Positions 17,582-24,553 of a DNA stretch of 64,000 bases are shown here, in pieces (position 1 is the stretch's first letter; each line of letters opens with the position of its first letter). The position numbers and the translations under genes are program-made. The stretch comes from Acidovorax sp. GW101-3H11. GTDB taxonomy: Bacteria > Pseudomonadota > Gammaproteobacteria > Burkholderiales > Burkholderiaceae_C. The notes beneath the pieces are model-generated. The model did no database searches. It had not been told where the DNA came from and worked only from the letters and a program-made list of their open reading frames with translations. The DNA lies in contig NZ_LUKZ01000009.1 of the NCBI RefSeq assembly GCF_001633105.1, positions 463,716-527,715 of the forward strand. The letters run 5' to 3'.

Positions 17582-18094
17582 GTGAGAAAACTGATATTTG
17601 GTTGGTTTAAGAAGAACGAAAAGGAACTCGAAACGCCCCCGGCATCGCCTACTCCAGATGCGACCGAAGCGACAGAGCTGCCAAATGCTGCCGACCAGCA
17701 GATCAAGGACCTTTGCGCACGCGGTGACCATCATGCGGCGAAGCGCGAGTTCAATCGAGCGTTATCGCTGTACTGGGAGGCGTTCGATCTGCTGCCGGAG
17801 CCTCGCACAAAGTGGAACGCTGGAACCTGGATCTTGACGGTGATCGGTGATGCCAATTTTCTCGCTGGGGATTTCGTGGCTGGCCGTGACAACCTGACCA
17901 CGGCCATGCACTATCCCGACGCGATCGGCAACCCGTTCATTCACTTGCGGCTTGGGCAATGCCAGTTCGAACTCGGAGAGCGCGATCGCGCGGCAGACGA
18001 ACTGACACGTGCATACATGGGCGGCGGGATGAACATTCTTCTTGAAGACGACCCGAAATACTTGGAGTTCTTAGAGTCCAGGATCAAGCTCTGA
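17582..18094 (+). CDS. TPR-containing hypothetical protein, immunity-like
   Basis: A 170-residue protein starting with GTG (MRKLIFGWFKKNEKE). After a charged, Pro-rich linker to about residue 40, residues 40-165 form tetratricopeptide-like helical pairs (AAKREFNRALSLYWEAFDLL; GQCQFELGERDRAADELTRA). Proteins with this FGWFKK start plus TPR helices often neighbour Rhs or other polymorphic toxins as presumed immunity proteins. No toxin is visible here, so it may be an orphan. The ribosome site is weak and the true start may differ. Confidence 0.7.
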   Translation: MRKLIFGWFKKNEKELETPPASPTPDATEATELPNAADQQIKDLCARGDHHAAKREFNRALSLYWEAFDLLPEPRTKWNAGTWILTVIGDANFLAGDFVAGRDNLTTAMHYPDAIGNPFIHLRLGQCQFELGERDRAADELTRAYMGGGMNILLEDDPKYLEFLESRIKL

Positions 18095-18180
18095 AGAATC
18101 GTTGTACGACCGCTTCTGAGTAGGCTACCTTGCAGTACCGAGTGGCAGCATCGGGCCCGAAGCAGCCGGTCACTACGCCA

Positions 18181-18516
18181 CTAACGCCCGTGCTTACCGG
18201 CAATGACTCCATCGGAATCCCATTGAAACTGCGCTCTTGGGAAAGCCGATTTGAACGACATTTCTACCGAAGGCATATCTCTGTCATATACGCGGTCATC
18301 CGCCACCACGACGCGGCTCAGTTTTTCAAACTGAGCAAGCCTGGCCAAAAGCTGGTCAAGTGGCAACGCGCTGTACAAGTGCACCCCCACCCGCAGCAAT
18401 GTTGGTTGAACACGGCTTGCTCTCGCCTCAAATTCTTCCAGGGCTTGGAGATCCCACAGCTCCAGTTCTAGGTTGTGCTGAGGATTACTGGAGGCCGAAT
18501 CTAGCAGTGTCGCCAT
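18181..18516 (-). CDS. Hypothetical protein (111 aa)
   Basis: Unrecognised soluble protein. GAGGA lies five bases before the ATG at 18516, which supports translation. The sequence is protein-like throughout (LELELWDLQALEEFEARASR, QPTLLRVGVHLYS, RVVVADDRVYDRDMPSVEM) with no signal peptide or membrane segment. It faces the TPR gene tail to tail. It may be another orphan accessory gene of the same patch. Confidence 0.6.
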   Translation of the reverse strand: MATLLDSASSNPQHNLELELWDLQALEEFEARASRVQPTLLRVGVHLYSALPLDQLLARLAQFEKLSRVVVADDRVYDRDMPSVEMSFKSAFPRAQFQWDSDGVIAGKHGR

Positions 18517-18661
18517 AACATTCCTCGTCTACGGATGACCGCTCCTGGCCGATATTACTCATTCGCGGACGCGTCCCGTATATCCGAAGCCAGCCGGAAA
18601 GCGGCTTTCCATCTCTCCACACCTTCGCGATCTGAAAACAGATACGCTTTCGCTACTGCGT

Positions 18662-18790
18662 GTGGACATCAAGCGAATCCGAGCGCTACCGATTTTGCTT
18701 TTAGATTACAGAGATGATTTTGACGACCAGGGCCCGTTATGGGCAGTCGCCAATGCTGGTGTCACGCCGTATGCTTGGCGGCATTCAATC
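18662..18790 (+). pseudogene. Possible gene fragment
   Basis: From a GTG at 18662 the plus strand reads about 43 protein-like codons (DIKRIRALPILLLDYRDDFD, then GPLWAVANAGVTPYAWR), after which the frame turns into antisense of the next minus-strand gene. No ribosome site is apparent. It may be a remnant of a small accessory gene, or chance. Confidence 0.25.
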
Positions 18791-19006
18791 CTTGAAGTCC
18801 ACCCCGAGAATGCCCAGCTTTTTGGCATACGAGTCCCTGCGTTTTGCCGCCTTTGCAGCTGTCTCGGTGGCGGCTTGGATTGCCTTGGGGCCTTTATTTG
18901 CCGCAGCTTTGATCAGCCCGAACTTGTGATCGGCATCTGCCTCGGCCCGCTTGAACGTGGCAATCAGTTCAGCATGCGCAATGGGTGGATTCACAGTGGC
19001 TCCCAT
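18785..19006 (-). CDS. Hypothetical small basic helical protein (73 aa)
   Basis: Unrecognised. The sequence is Ala/Lys-rich and helical (ELIATFKRAEADADHKFGLI, TETAAKAAKRRDSYAKK) and has no signal peptide. It lies 20 bases after the 19027-19440 gene on the same strand, so the two may form a small operon. The ribosome site is weak, and I cannot exclude a chance frame, but codon use looks coding. Confidence 0.5.
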   Translation of the reverse strand: MGATVNPPIAHAELIATFKRAEADADHKFGLIKAAANKGPKAIQAATETAAKAAKRRDSYAKKLGILGVDFKD

Positions 19007-19026
19007 ATCAGTCAGCGGCAGTACTT

Positions 19027-19440
19027 TTAAATTTTGACGTTGGCGCGCAGCAAGGCTGTTCGCAATTCGCGAGTCGCAGGTTTGGAAATATCCACCTTTT
19101 GCACCGCCAGATCGAACGAAGAGCCAGGCTTGATGCTGGTTGGCAGTATCTTTTTCGCCGGAAGCTTGGCAGGGTAAGTGCCTTTACCCGGACACATGCG
19201 AACGGAAAACCCGAATTCTTCGAGCTGGCCCTTCGCATACAGCTCCGCTAATTGTTGAAACGATACGAAGGTGGAGCGTTTTACGTCTTTGAATCCTGGC
19301 TGGCTGACGTCGCGGACGAGTTCGAATTTACCAAGCGAATCGCGCTGTGTATCGGTAAAAGGATGCAGCAAGAAAGTCTGACGAACGCCGTCTTTTTTGG
19401 ACACCAGCGTGTGCTCGACGGCTATATCGGTTAACAGCAT
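19027..19440 (-). CDS. Hypothetical protein (137 aa)
   Basis: Unrecognised soluble protein beginning MLLTDIAVEHTLVSKKDGVR, with protein-like composition over its full length (TFLLHPFTDTQRDSLGKFEL, LAELYAKGQLEEFGFSVRMC). An in-frame start at 19482 would add 14 residues; neither has a strong ribosome site. It is followed closely by the 73-residue gene. Both belong to the AT-richer accessory patch between the flavodoxin and the MobA-like gene. Confidence 0.6.
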   Translation of the reverse strand: MLLTDIAVEHTLVSKKDGVRQTFLLHPFTDTQRDSLGKFELVRDVSQPGFKDVKRSTFVSFQQLAELYAKGQLEEFGFSVRMCPGKGTYPAKLPAKKILPTSIKPGSSFDLAVQKVDISKPATRELRTALLRANVKI

Positions 19441-19767
19441 ATTTTTTTCTGGCTCCGCGAGTTGTGGTTTGCACGGCCGCATCAGCCGACGTACTGCCCA
19501 AAGTCGCAGATTTTGCTTTCAAGCCCCGTCACCGGGGAGCCAATGCCCTTTGGGATGCGGAGTGCACGATACGGGCAAAAATCACCCGGAGGACGAGGAC
19601 TGTAACCGAACGGCAGCCAATGGCCGATTCCTACTGCGCGGCAAACAGACCACTTCGGGTCAAAACTGCCTGCCAATGGTTGTCGAGTGAAAGTCCGAGC
19701 CACAGCCCGCAGATTCGTTCGCGATCCCTATTTTTCTTTAGCAACAGCCTCAAATTTCTATAAAACC
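19441..19767. other. Intergenic region without a supported gene
   Basis: These 327 bases hold several short frames on both strands, none with a convincing ribosome site or protein-like sequence. An AT-rich stretch near 19727-19767 precedes the end of the next minus-strand frame. Confidence 0.4.
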
Positions 19768-19953
19768 TTATTGCGCAGGTGCCCCAAGCCGCGTCATCGC
19801 CTCTTTCATGGTTTCCACAAACGCATCCTGCAAGTGGTGCAGCCGCCCTCCAGGCGCAAAGATGCCGGGCTGGTCGCGACCGAGCTTGCCGGTCACGGTC
19901 CAGCCGTTGCTGCGCAGCGATGCCATGATCTGACTTGCCTCCAAACCAAGCAT
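19768..19953 (-). CDS. Short conserved-looking protein or gene remnant (61 aa)
   Basis: A minus-strand frame starting MLGLEASQIMASLRSNGWTV and ending RLGAPAQ. The internal stretch GKLGRDQPGIFAPGGRLHHL looks like real protein. The start is unclear: ATGs at 19953 and 19974 both exist, and the upstream side collides with the divergent MobA-like gene that starts at 19969. It is either a tiny gene or the 3' remnant of a larger one cut by that gene. Confidence 0.4.
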   Translation of the reverse strand: MLGLEASQIMASLRSNGWTVTGKLGRDQPGIFAPGGRLHHLQDAFVETMKEAMTRLGAPAQ

Positions 19954-19968
19954 TCCCTCATCCACTCC

Positions 19969-20550
19969 ATGCATCCGCCCCCACCCACCGTCCTTATCCT
20001 CGCCTCGGGCCGTGGCGAGCGTTTCAAAGCATCGGGTGGCAGCGTTCACAAGTTGCAGGCCCTGCTGGCGGGCAAAGCTGTGCTGCAGCACACGCTGGAT
20101 GCCGTGCGCGCCAGTGGCTTGCCCTGGCATGTGGAGGATGCCGGACACCCTGGCATGGGCGATTCGATTGCGGCCGCTGTGCGGCAGACAGTGAGCGCTG
20201 CGGGCTGGCTGGTGTTGCCAGGCGATTTGCCGCTGGTGCAGCCCGCCACGTTGCAGGCCATGGCGCAGGTGCTGCTGGATCAGCGGGCCGTGGTGGCATG
20301 GCCGGAGTTTGCGGGCGAGCGAGGGCACCCGGTGGCGTTTGGGCAGGATTGCCTGGAGGGTTTGCTGGCCTTGTCTGGCGAGCAGGGTGCCGCGCCGGTG
20401 GTTCGGCACTGGACGCAGTTGGGGCGTGGGCTGGCGGTGCCGGTGCAGGACGAGGGCGTGGTGACGGACATTGACACCGTGCAGGCGCTGCAGCGGGCTG
20501 AGGCGTTGTTGGCGAAAACTCAGGTGCACCGAGGCACTGGCGGGCGCTGA
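19969..20550 (+). CDS. MobA-like molybdenum cofactor nucleotidyltransferase
   Basis: NTP-transferase of the MobA/MocA group, which attaches CMP or GMP to molybdopterin. The 193-residue protein has the N-terminal nucleotide-binding signature LASGRGERFKASGG followed by HKL, and the catalytic-site region LVLPGDLPLVQPATL with its DLP motif. MocA-type enzymes supply the cytosine-dinucleotide cofactor used by xanthine-oxidase-family proteins, so it could serve the IorAB enzyme 7 kb upstream; this is inference. The ATG is chosen from conservation of MHPPPPTVLILASG; the frame is open upstream but antisense to other sequence. Confidence 0.85.
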   Translation: MHPPPPTVLILASGRGERFKASGGSVHKLQALLAGKAVLQHTLDAVRASGLPWHVEDAGHPGMGDSIAAAVRQTVSAAGWLVLPGDLPLVQPATLQAMAQVLLDQRAVVAWPEFAGERGHPVAFGQDCLEGLLALSGEQGAAPVVRHWTQLGRGLAVPVQDEGVVTDIDTVQALQRAEALLAKTQVHRGTGGR

Positions 20551-20618
20551 TCTGGAGCGGATATCAGCCGATGACGACCTTGGCTGATGCGTTCATTGCA
20601 GCCCCGGCGGGGTGTGAT

Positions 20619-20720
20619 TCAGCGGACCCTGTTAGTCTGGGTCGCGGACTCAGGAGCAGTGCCAGCATCGTCGTAGCAGAACCCGCTGTCGCAGTGGGTA
20701 ACGACAGGGTTGGCTTTCAT
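20619..20720 (-). CDS. Candidate 33-residue small protein with two cysteines
   Basis: A short frame with AGGAGG ten bases before its ATG. The peptide starts MKANPVVTHCDSGFCYDDAG and ends in a Thr/Gln/Asn/Arg tail. The CDSGFC pair could form a disulfide or bind metal. It lies downstream of the sodC terminator on the same strand, so it would need its own promoter. Evidence is only the ribosome site and composition. Confidence 0.3.
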   Translation of the reverse strand: MKANPVVTHCDSGFCYDDAGTAPESATQTNRVR

Positions 20721-20796
20721 CTCACGGTTTCCTCCTGTACCGACAGCAGCGTTTGAGCCACCGTGTGCGCTGACCATTTGTGAAGCTATGGCGCGT

Positions 20797-20825
20797 AAAA
20801 AAGCCGCTGCAGTGGGCAGCGGCTT
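20797..20825 (-). terminator. Rho-independent terminator of sodC
   Basis: On the minus strand, stem AAGCCGCTGC / GCAGCGGCTT with a five-base loop followed by a run of T, about 58 bases after the sodC stop. Confidence 0.85.
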
Positions 20826-20882
20826 GGAGCCAGGGTTGCGGCGGTGGGGCCAAAGGCTGCCGCCGGGCGCAAGGCCGGCGGT

Positions 20883-21410
20883 TTACTTGGCAGCGATGAC
20901 CGCGCAGGCCAGGCGGGGCCCGGCGTTGCCCGTGGGCTGGGTCTTGTAGTCGTCGGGGTCGCGGTGGACGATCAGGCCCTTGCCCACGATGTCATTGGCC
21001 GTGCTGCCCACGCGGATGGTGCGCGACTCAAAGCTGAAAGCGGCCACACCGTTGGCATCGGCCTTGAGGCTGGGCAGGTCGCCCGTGTGGTGGTCGCCCA
21101 TGCCGTGGTGGCCGTGGGCCTTGCCACCGGGGTTGAAGTGGCCGCCTGTGCTCATGCCATCGCCGCTGGAGCAGTCGCCTTTTTCATGCACATGAAAACC
21201 GTGCTCGGCATTGGGCTTGAGGCCGCTGATGGAGCCAGACACTTTCACTGCATCGCCCGACTGCACAAAAGAAACCGTGCCGGAGGCGGTGTTGCCGCGC
21301 GTGGGTTCCAGCTTGGCCGTGGCACTGGGGCCCGATGAATAGGCAGCACAGCCTGCCATGGCAAGCACGGCAATGGCCGAAAGGGCATAAGCAAAACGGA
21401 TTTTCTTCAT
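20883..21410 (-). CDS. sodC: Cu/Zn superoxide dismutase, lipoprotein
   Basis: Periplasmic or outer-membrane-attached enzyme that converts superoxide to oxygen and peroxide. The 175-residue protein has a lipoprotein signal peptide with lipobox LAMAGC. Copper and zinc ligands are present: HGFHVHEKGDC, HFNPGGKAHG, HHTGDLP and, at the C-terminus, the GPRLACAVI closing segment with the disulfide Cys. I chose the ATG at 21410 because GGAGGAG lies eight bases upstream; an upstream frame to 21515 lacks such a site. The active-site loop includes an extra HGHHGMGDHH His run. Confidence 0.95.
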   Translation of the reverse strand: MKKIRFAYALSAIAVLAMAGCAAYSSGPSATAKLEPTRGNTASGTVSFVQSGDAVKVSGSISGLKPNAEHGFHVHEKGDCSSGDGMSTGGHFNPGGKAHGHHGMGDHHTGDLPSLKADANGVAAFSFESRTIRVGSTANDIVGKGLIVHRDPDDYKTQPTGNAGPRLACAVIAAK

Positions 21411-21514
21411 GGTTCCAACTCCTCCAGATGAATAGCTAAAAGAACGCGGTATTGAAACCGGCAAAGGGGCACAGTCTCGCCAGCCGCTGCATGAGCGTCC
21501 AGCAAAAGTGTGCA

Positions 21515-22108
21515 CTATGCCTCTTTTCGGGCCAGCGCAATCAGTCTTGCCAGGGCCCGGTCGTGGATGCCATGGCGGCGCAGTTCGTCGTAGGTGGCCT
21601 GGGCGTAGTCCCGCGTGGTGCCGTAGCGGCCGCAGGCCTGGTCAAAAATGCGGCGGTATTCGTGGTCGGGCAGCTCGCCCGTGTGGTTGGGGCTTTTGCG
21701 CGACAGGGTGAAGGCCAGCGCACTGACCGGGCCCTGGGGCGTGTGGCAGGTGAGCCAGCGGGGGTCATACACGCCGGTGGGCATTTCGCGTTGCCACAGG
21801 TTGATGAGCACCTGGCGGGCATGCGCGTTGTCTACCCGGAACACCATGCCCCGGCAGCTGCCACCCGAGAGCATGCCAAACACCAGGCCCGGGCATTCGG
21901 GGGTGCCCCGGTTGATGCGGCTCCACATCTTGAGCGCCCGGTGCCAGCCGTGCACCGTGGCCGGGCGGCGCTCGGCGTAGTCGAAATCCGGGCGCCAGAT
22001 GAGCGAGCCGTAGCCAAAGATCCACAGGTCCTGGTGGCCGCCCCATTCATGCAAGGCGCGCTCCAGCATCGGGGCCGGATCGCGCAGGGGCACGGGGAAA
22101 TTCGTCAT
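21515..22108 (-). CDS. ChaC-like gamma-glutamylcyclotransferase
   Basis: Cytoplasmic enzyme of the ChaC group, which degrades glutathione to 5-oxoproline and Cys-Gly. The 197-residue length is typical. The family signature WIFGYGSLIWRP is at about residues 29-40; RGMVFRVDNA and LAFTLSRKSPNHTGELP follow in the expected order. The gene lies about 105 bases upstream of sodC on the same strand and could contribute to the same transcript. A divergent palindromic element follows its start. Confidence 0.92.
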   Translation of the reverse strand: MTNFPVPLRDPAPMLERALHEWGGHQDLWIFGYGSLIWRPDFDYAERRPATVHGWHRALKMWSRINRGTPECPGLVFGMLSGGSCRGMVFRVDNAHARQVLINLWQREMPTGVYDPRWLTCHTPQGPVSALAFTLSRKSPNHTGELPDHEYRRIFDQACGRYGTTRDYAQATYDELRRHGIHDRALARLIALARKEA

Positions 22109-22158
22109 GGGTGCACTCTACAATCGAAAGCTTTGTTCAGCAGGCCGGGGCCCAAAGC

Positions 22159-22327
22159 CTAGGGATGTCCTGCATAACCCTCGCGGGGCGGTGGTAGTGC
22201 GGATCGGGATGGGGCGCAAGGCGTCTTTTCTTGCCAATAGCCCAGCTATTGGCAAGAAAAGCAACGCAGCTAACCGCCCGAGGCAGCGCTATCACCGACC
22301 GCAGGGAGTTATGCAGGACATCCCTAG
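22159..22327. repeat. 169-bp long palindromic element (MITE-like)
   Basis: Perfect 20-bp terminal inverted repeats (CTAGGGATGTCCTGCATAAC at 22159-22178 and its complement at 22308-22327) enclose arms that pair imperfectly throughout. The centre is a 17-bp perfect hairpin (CTTTTCTTGCCAATAGC at 22225-22241; complement at 22245-22261) with a three-base loop. It codes for nothing. Size and ends suggest a miniature inverted-repeat element mobilised in trans. Confidence 0.7.
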
Positions 22328-22372
22328 CCATTCGCTCATCCATTCATTCATCCATCACTCTGGGGATTTTCA

Positions 22373-22900
22373 ATGTCTAGTTCTGACGACGATAGCCAAC
22401 AACGTTTTGCCCTTGGTTTCCTGTTTGCGCTGATTGCGCTGGTGATTTCGGCCGTTGTGGGCACTGTGGTGGTGAAGCGCGTCGGCGCCTCGGGCGCAGC
22501 CAAGCCTGCGGCCACTGCCGTTGCGAGCAGCGCGCCAACGGCACCAGTGGCTGCAGCTGTGGCCGACGAAGCCAGCGTGCGGGTGGAAAACGGTGTGGTG
22601 AAGTTCTACTTTGCCACCGCCAAGGCCGACCTGGCGGGCGGCGCCAACGAAGCCCTGGCCGATGTGGTCAAGGGTGTGGCCGAAGGCAAGAAGGCTGTGG
22701 TCTCGGGCTTTCACGACGCCACGGGCGACGCCGCCCTGAACGCTGAGCTGGCCAAGCAGCGTGCCTTTGCCGTGCGCGACGCCCTCAAGGCCCTGGGTGT
22801 GGCCGAAGACAAGATCGAACTGAAGAAGCCCGAAGAAACCACGGCCAGTGGCAGCAACGCCGAAGCCCGCCGCGTGGAAGTGGCCCTGGGCGCGCTGTAA
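22373..22900 (+). CDS. OmpA-domain inner-membrane-anchored protein
   Basis: A 175-residue protein with a single N-terminal membrane segment (residues 13-33, ALGFLFALIALVISAVVGTV), an Ala/Pro-rich linker and a C-terminal OmpA-like domain from about residue 65. That domain has the core GFHDATGDAALNAELAKQRA and ends EARRVEVALGAL, matching peptidoglycan-binding OmpA domains. It lacks a lipobox, so it is probably anchored by the uncleaved segment with the domain in the periplasm. A bidirectional terminator follows. The palindromic element lies 45 bases upstream, within its promoter region. Confidence 0.87.
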   Translation: MSSSDDDSQQRFALGFLFALIALVISAVVGTVVVKRVGASGAAKPAATAVASSAPTAPVAAAVADEASVRVENGVVKFYFATAKADLAGGANEALADVVKGVAEGKKAVVSGFHDATGDAALNAELAKQRAFAVRDALKALGVAEDKIELKKPEETTASGSNAEARRVEVALGAL

Positions 22901-22919
22901 CGGCTGCCCCCCCGCGCTC

Positions 22920-22954
22920 CATAAAAAAACCCGGCAATGCCGGGTTTTTTTATG
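22920..22954. terminator. Bidirectional rho-independent terminator
   Basis: Near-perfect palindrome: AAAAAAACCCGGC-AAT-GCCGGGTTTTTTT. It can end both the OmpA-like gene and the minus-strand gloA transcript. Confidence 0.92.
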
Positions 22955-22956
22955 GT

Positions 22957-23014
22957 CGAAAAATGCCGTCTGCGCGCATCCATCATGCCCAAGCAGCTAT
23001 TCTATTGATAGCAA
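22957..23014 (-). repeat. Dispersed ~60-bp repeat, copy 5
   Basis: Minus strand: TTGCTATCAATAGAATAGCT, CTTGGGC, GATGGATGCGCGC, GACGGCATTTTT. It lies just downstream of gloA and upstream of the bidirectional terminator. Confidence 0.7.
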
Positions 23015-23017
23015 CTA

Positions 23018-23431
23018 TCACCGCAGGCCCGCGCCAGCGGCACCCTCGGCACGCTGGATCAGCTCAATCTTGTAGCCATCGGGGTCGGTCACAAACGCAA
23101 TCACCGTGGTGCCCCCCTTCACCGGGCCCGCTTCACGCGTCACGTTGCCACCCGACGCCTTGATCTTCTCGCACGCGGCATACGCATCGGGCACCCCCAG
23201 GGCGATGTGGCCGTAGGCCGTGCCTATCTCATAGCTTTCCACACCCCAGTTGTAGGTCAGCTCGATCTCGGCCTGGCCGGGGTTGCCGCCTTCGAAGCCC
23301 AGAAAGGCCAGCGAGTATTTGTACTCGGGGTTCTCGGACTGGCGCAGCAGCTGCATTCCGAGGACTTGGGTATAGAAATCAATCGAGCGTTGAAGGTTGC
23401 CAACGCGCAGCATCGTGTGGAGGAATTTCAT
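23018..23431 (-). CDS. gloA: Lactoylglutathione lyase (glyoxalase I)
   Basis: Metalloenzyme that isomerises the methylglyoxal-glutathione adduct to S-lactoylglutathione. The 137-residue length is standard. Metal ligands are in place: His5 ([13 protein letters not shown]), Glu in [10 protein letters not shown], His in YGHIALGV and Glu in DGYKIELIQ. Its start overlaps the thioesterase stop by four bases (ATGA), so both are probably cotranscribed. The C-terminal [10 protein letters not shown] extension is short and unremarkable. Confidence 0.97.
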   Translation of the reverse strand: MKFLHTMLRVGNLQRSIDFYTQVLGMQLLRQSENPEYKYSLAFLGFEGGNPGQAEIELTYNWGVESYEIGTAYGHIALGVPDAYAACEKIKASGGNVTREAGPVKGGTTVIAFVTDPDGYKIELIQRAEGAAGAGLR

Positions 23432-23979
23432 CCCTTCGATTGTGCAGGCATGTCAAAGACCAAGCAGGTGGTGGTGGCGTGGGCATACAGCGTGCCGTCC
23501 GGCCCCACCAGGCGAGCTTCGGCCGTTGCCAGCTGGCGCCCGCTGTGGATCACGCGGCCTTCGGCGCGCACGCGCTGCACCTTGGGGGTGATGGCCTTGA
23601 CGAGGTTGATGCCCAGCTCGGCCGTGGTGTAGCCGCGCCCAGGCTCCATGCGCGTGTGCACGGCGCAGCCCAGGGCCGAATCGAGCAGGGTGGCAAACCA
23701 GCCGCCATGCACCGTGCCCATGGGGTTGAGGTGTTCTGCGCGCGGCGTGCCCTGGAAGATGGCCGTGCCGTCGCCCACTTCCACAATCAAGAAATCCAGC
23801 GTCTTGGCAATGGCGGCATAGGGCAGCTCGCCGCGCAGCATGGCCTGCATCTGCTGCAGGCCGTTCAGGTGCGCAATCTGCTCGCGCCGGGCCACGCCCG
23901 GGCCGGGGCCCGCGTCCAGGGTGGCGAGGATGTCGCGCTCCTGCGCCAGCCAGTGTTCGAGGTGGTTGTGTTGGGTCAT
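23428..23979 (-). CDS. PaaI-type hotdog acyl-CoA thioesterase
   Basis: A 183-residue thioesterase of the PaaI/4HBT superfamily that should hydrolyse an acyl-CoA. The hotdog core is clear: [20 protein letters not shown] with the HGG motif, then [18 protein letters not shown] and the closing [11 protein letters not shown]. An N-terminal helical extension of about 60 residues precedes it. The start at 23979 ([10 protein letters not shown]) is preferred to longer frames, which run into the divergent MarR promoter. The gene is divergent from marR and shares its palindromic operators. Confidence 0.9.
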   Translation of the reverse strand: MTQHNHLEHWLAQERDILATLDAGPGPGVARREQIAHLNGLQQMQAMLRGELPYAAIAKTLDFLIVEVGDGTAIFQGTPRAEHLNPMGTVHGGWFATLLDSALGCAVHTRMEPGRGYTTAELGINLVKAITPKVQRVRAEGRVIHSGRQLATAEARLVGPDGTLYAHATTTCLVFDMPAQSKG

Positions 23980-24017
23980 GGGGTGTCCTGGTCGGTGCCG
24001 TGGTTGAAACTGATGAC

Positions 24018-24044
24018 TTGCATATGCAATTATTGCAGATACAA
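24018..24044. promoter_or_regulatory. Tandem candidate MarR operators
   Basis: A perfect 12-bp palindrome TTGCATATGCAA (24018-24029) and a degenerate partner TTGCAGATACAA (24033-24044) start 15 bases apart in the 73-base gap between the divergent thioesterase and marR genes. Confidence 0.65.
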
Positions 24045-24052
24045 TTAAATTC

Positions 24053-24553
24053 ATGCAAGCCGATACCAGCCCCCAGCGCCTTGGCGCTTCTGCCGCAACC
24101 ATTGCAGTGCCGCAGGGCTGCACCAACTTCAAGCTGCGCCAGCTCATGCGCCGTGTGGCCAACCACTACGACGTGGAAATGGCCCGCTGCGGGCTCAAGA
24201 CCACGCAGTATTCGCTGCTGTCGCATGTGCTCAAGCTCGGGCCGATCCGCCCGGGCGATCTGGCGGCCGAGATGAAGATGGACGCATCCACACTCACCCG
24301 CAACCTGCGCCCGCTGGTGGACGCGGGCTGGGTGACGCTGGAGGCGGGCGCCGACGCGCGCAGCCGCCTGGTGCACATCACCGACGCGGGCCGCGACAAA
24401 CGTGCCGAGGCCCAGCGCCACTGGAAAGCCGCCCAGCTGGCCTTGAACGATGCCCTGGGCGCAGACCGCGTGGTGGCGCTGCATGCGCTGGTGGACGACT
24501 CACTGCAGCTGCTGGCTGCGCTGCCCCATCCGGAGACCGGCCATGACGACTGA
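24053..24553 (+). CDS. MarR family transcriptional regulator
   Basis: A 166-residue winged-helix regulator. The DNA-binding domain includes YSLLSHVLKLGPIRPGDLAA, MDASTLTRNLRPLVDAGWV and the wing GADARSRLVHITDAG. Such proteins usually repress their own operon and release DNA on binding an aromatic ligand. It heads a plus-strand operon (MFS, MaoC, MATE) and is divergent from the thioesterase. Its stop lies inside the MFS gene (11-base overlap), so translation is coupled. Palindromes lie directly before its start. Confidence 0.94.
   Translation: MQADTSPQRLGASAATIAVPQGCTNFKLRQLMRRVANHYDVEMARCGLKTTQYSLLSHVLKLGPIRPGDLAAEMKMDASTLTRNLRPLVDAGWVTLEAGADARSRLVHITDAGRDKRAEAQRHWKAAQLALNDALGADRVVALHALVDDSLQLLAALPHPETGHDD

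Larger units (their letters stand above)
20551..20882. other. Gap holding a sodC terminator and a short ORF
   Basis: The 332 bases between the MobA-like gene and sodC contain the sodC terminator (20797-20825) and a 33-codon minus-strand frame (20619-20720), annotated separately. Nothing else is supported. Confidence 0.5.

Noticed and set aside
18130-18471. 113-codon plus-strand frame
   Set aside because: Antisense to the 18181-18516 gene, which has the better ribosome site and more protein-like sequence.
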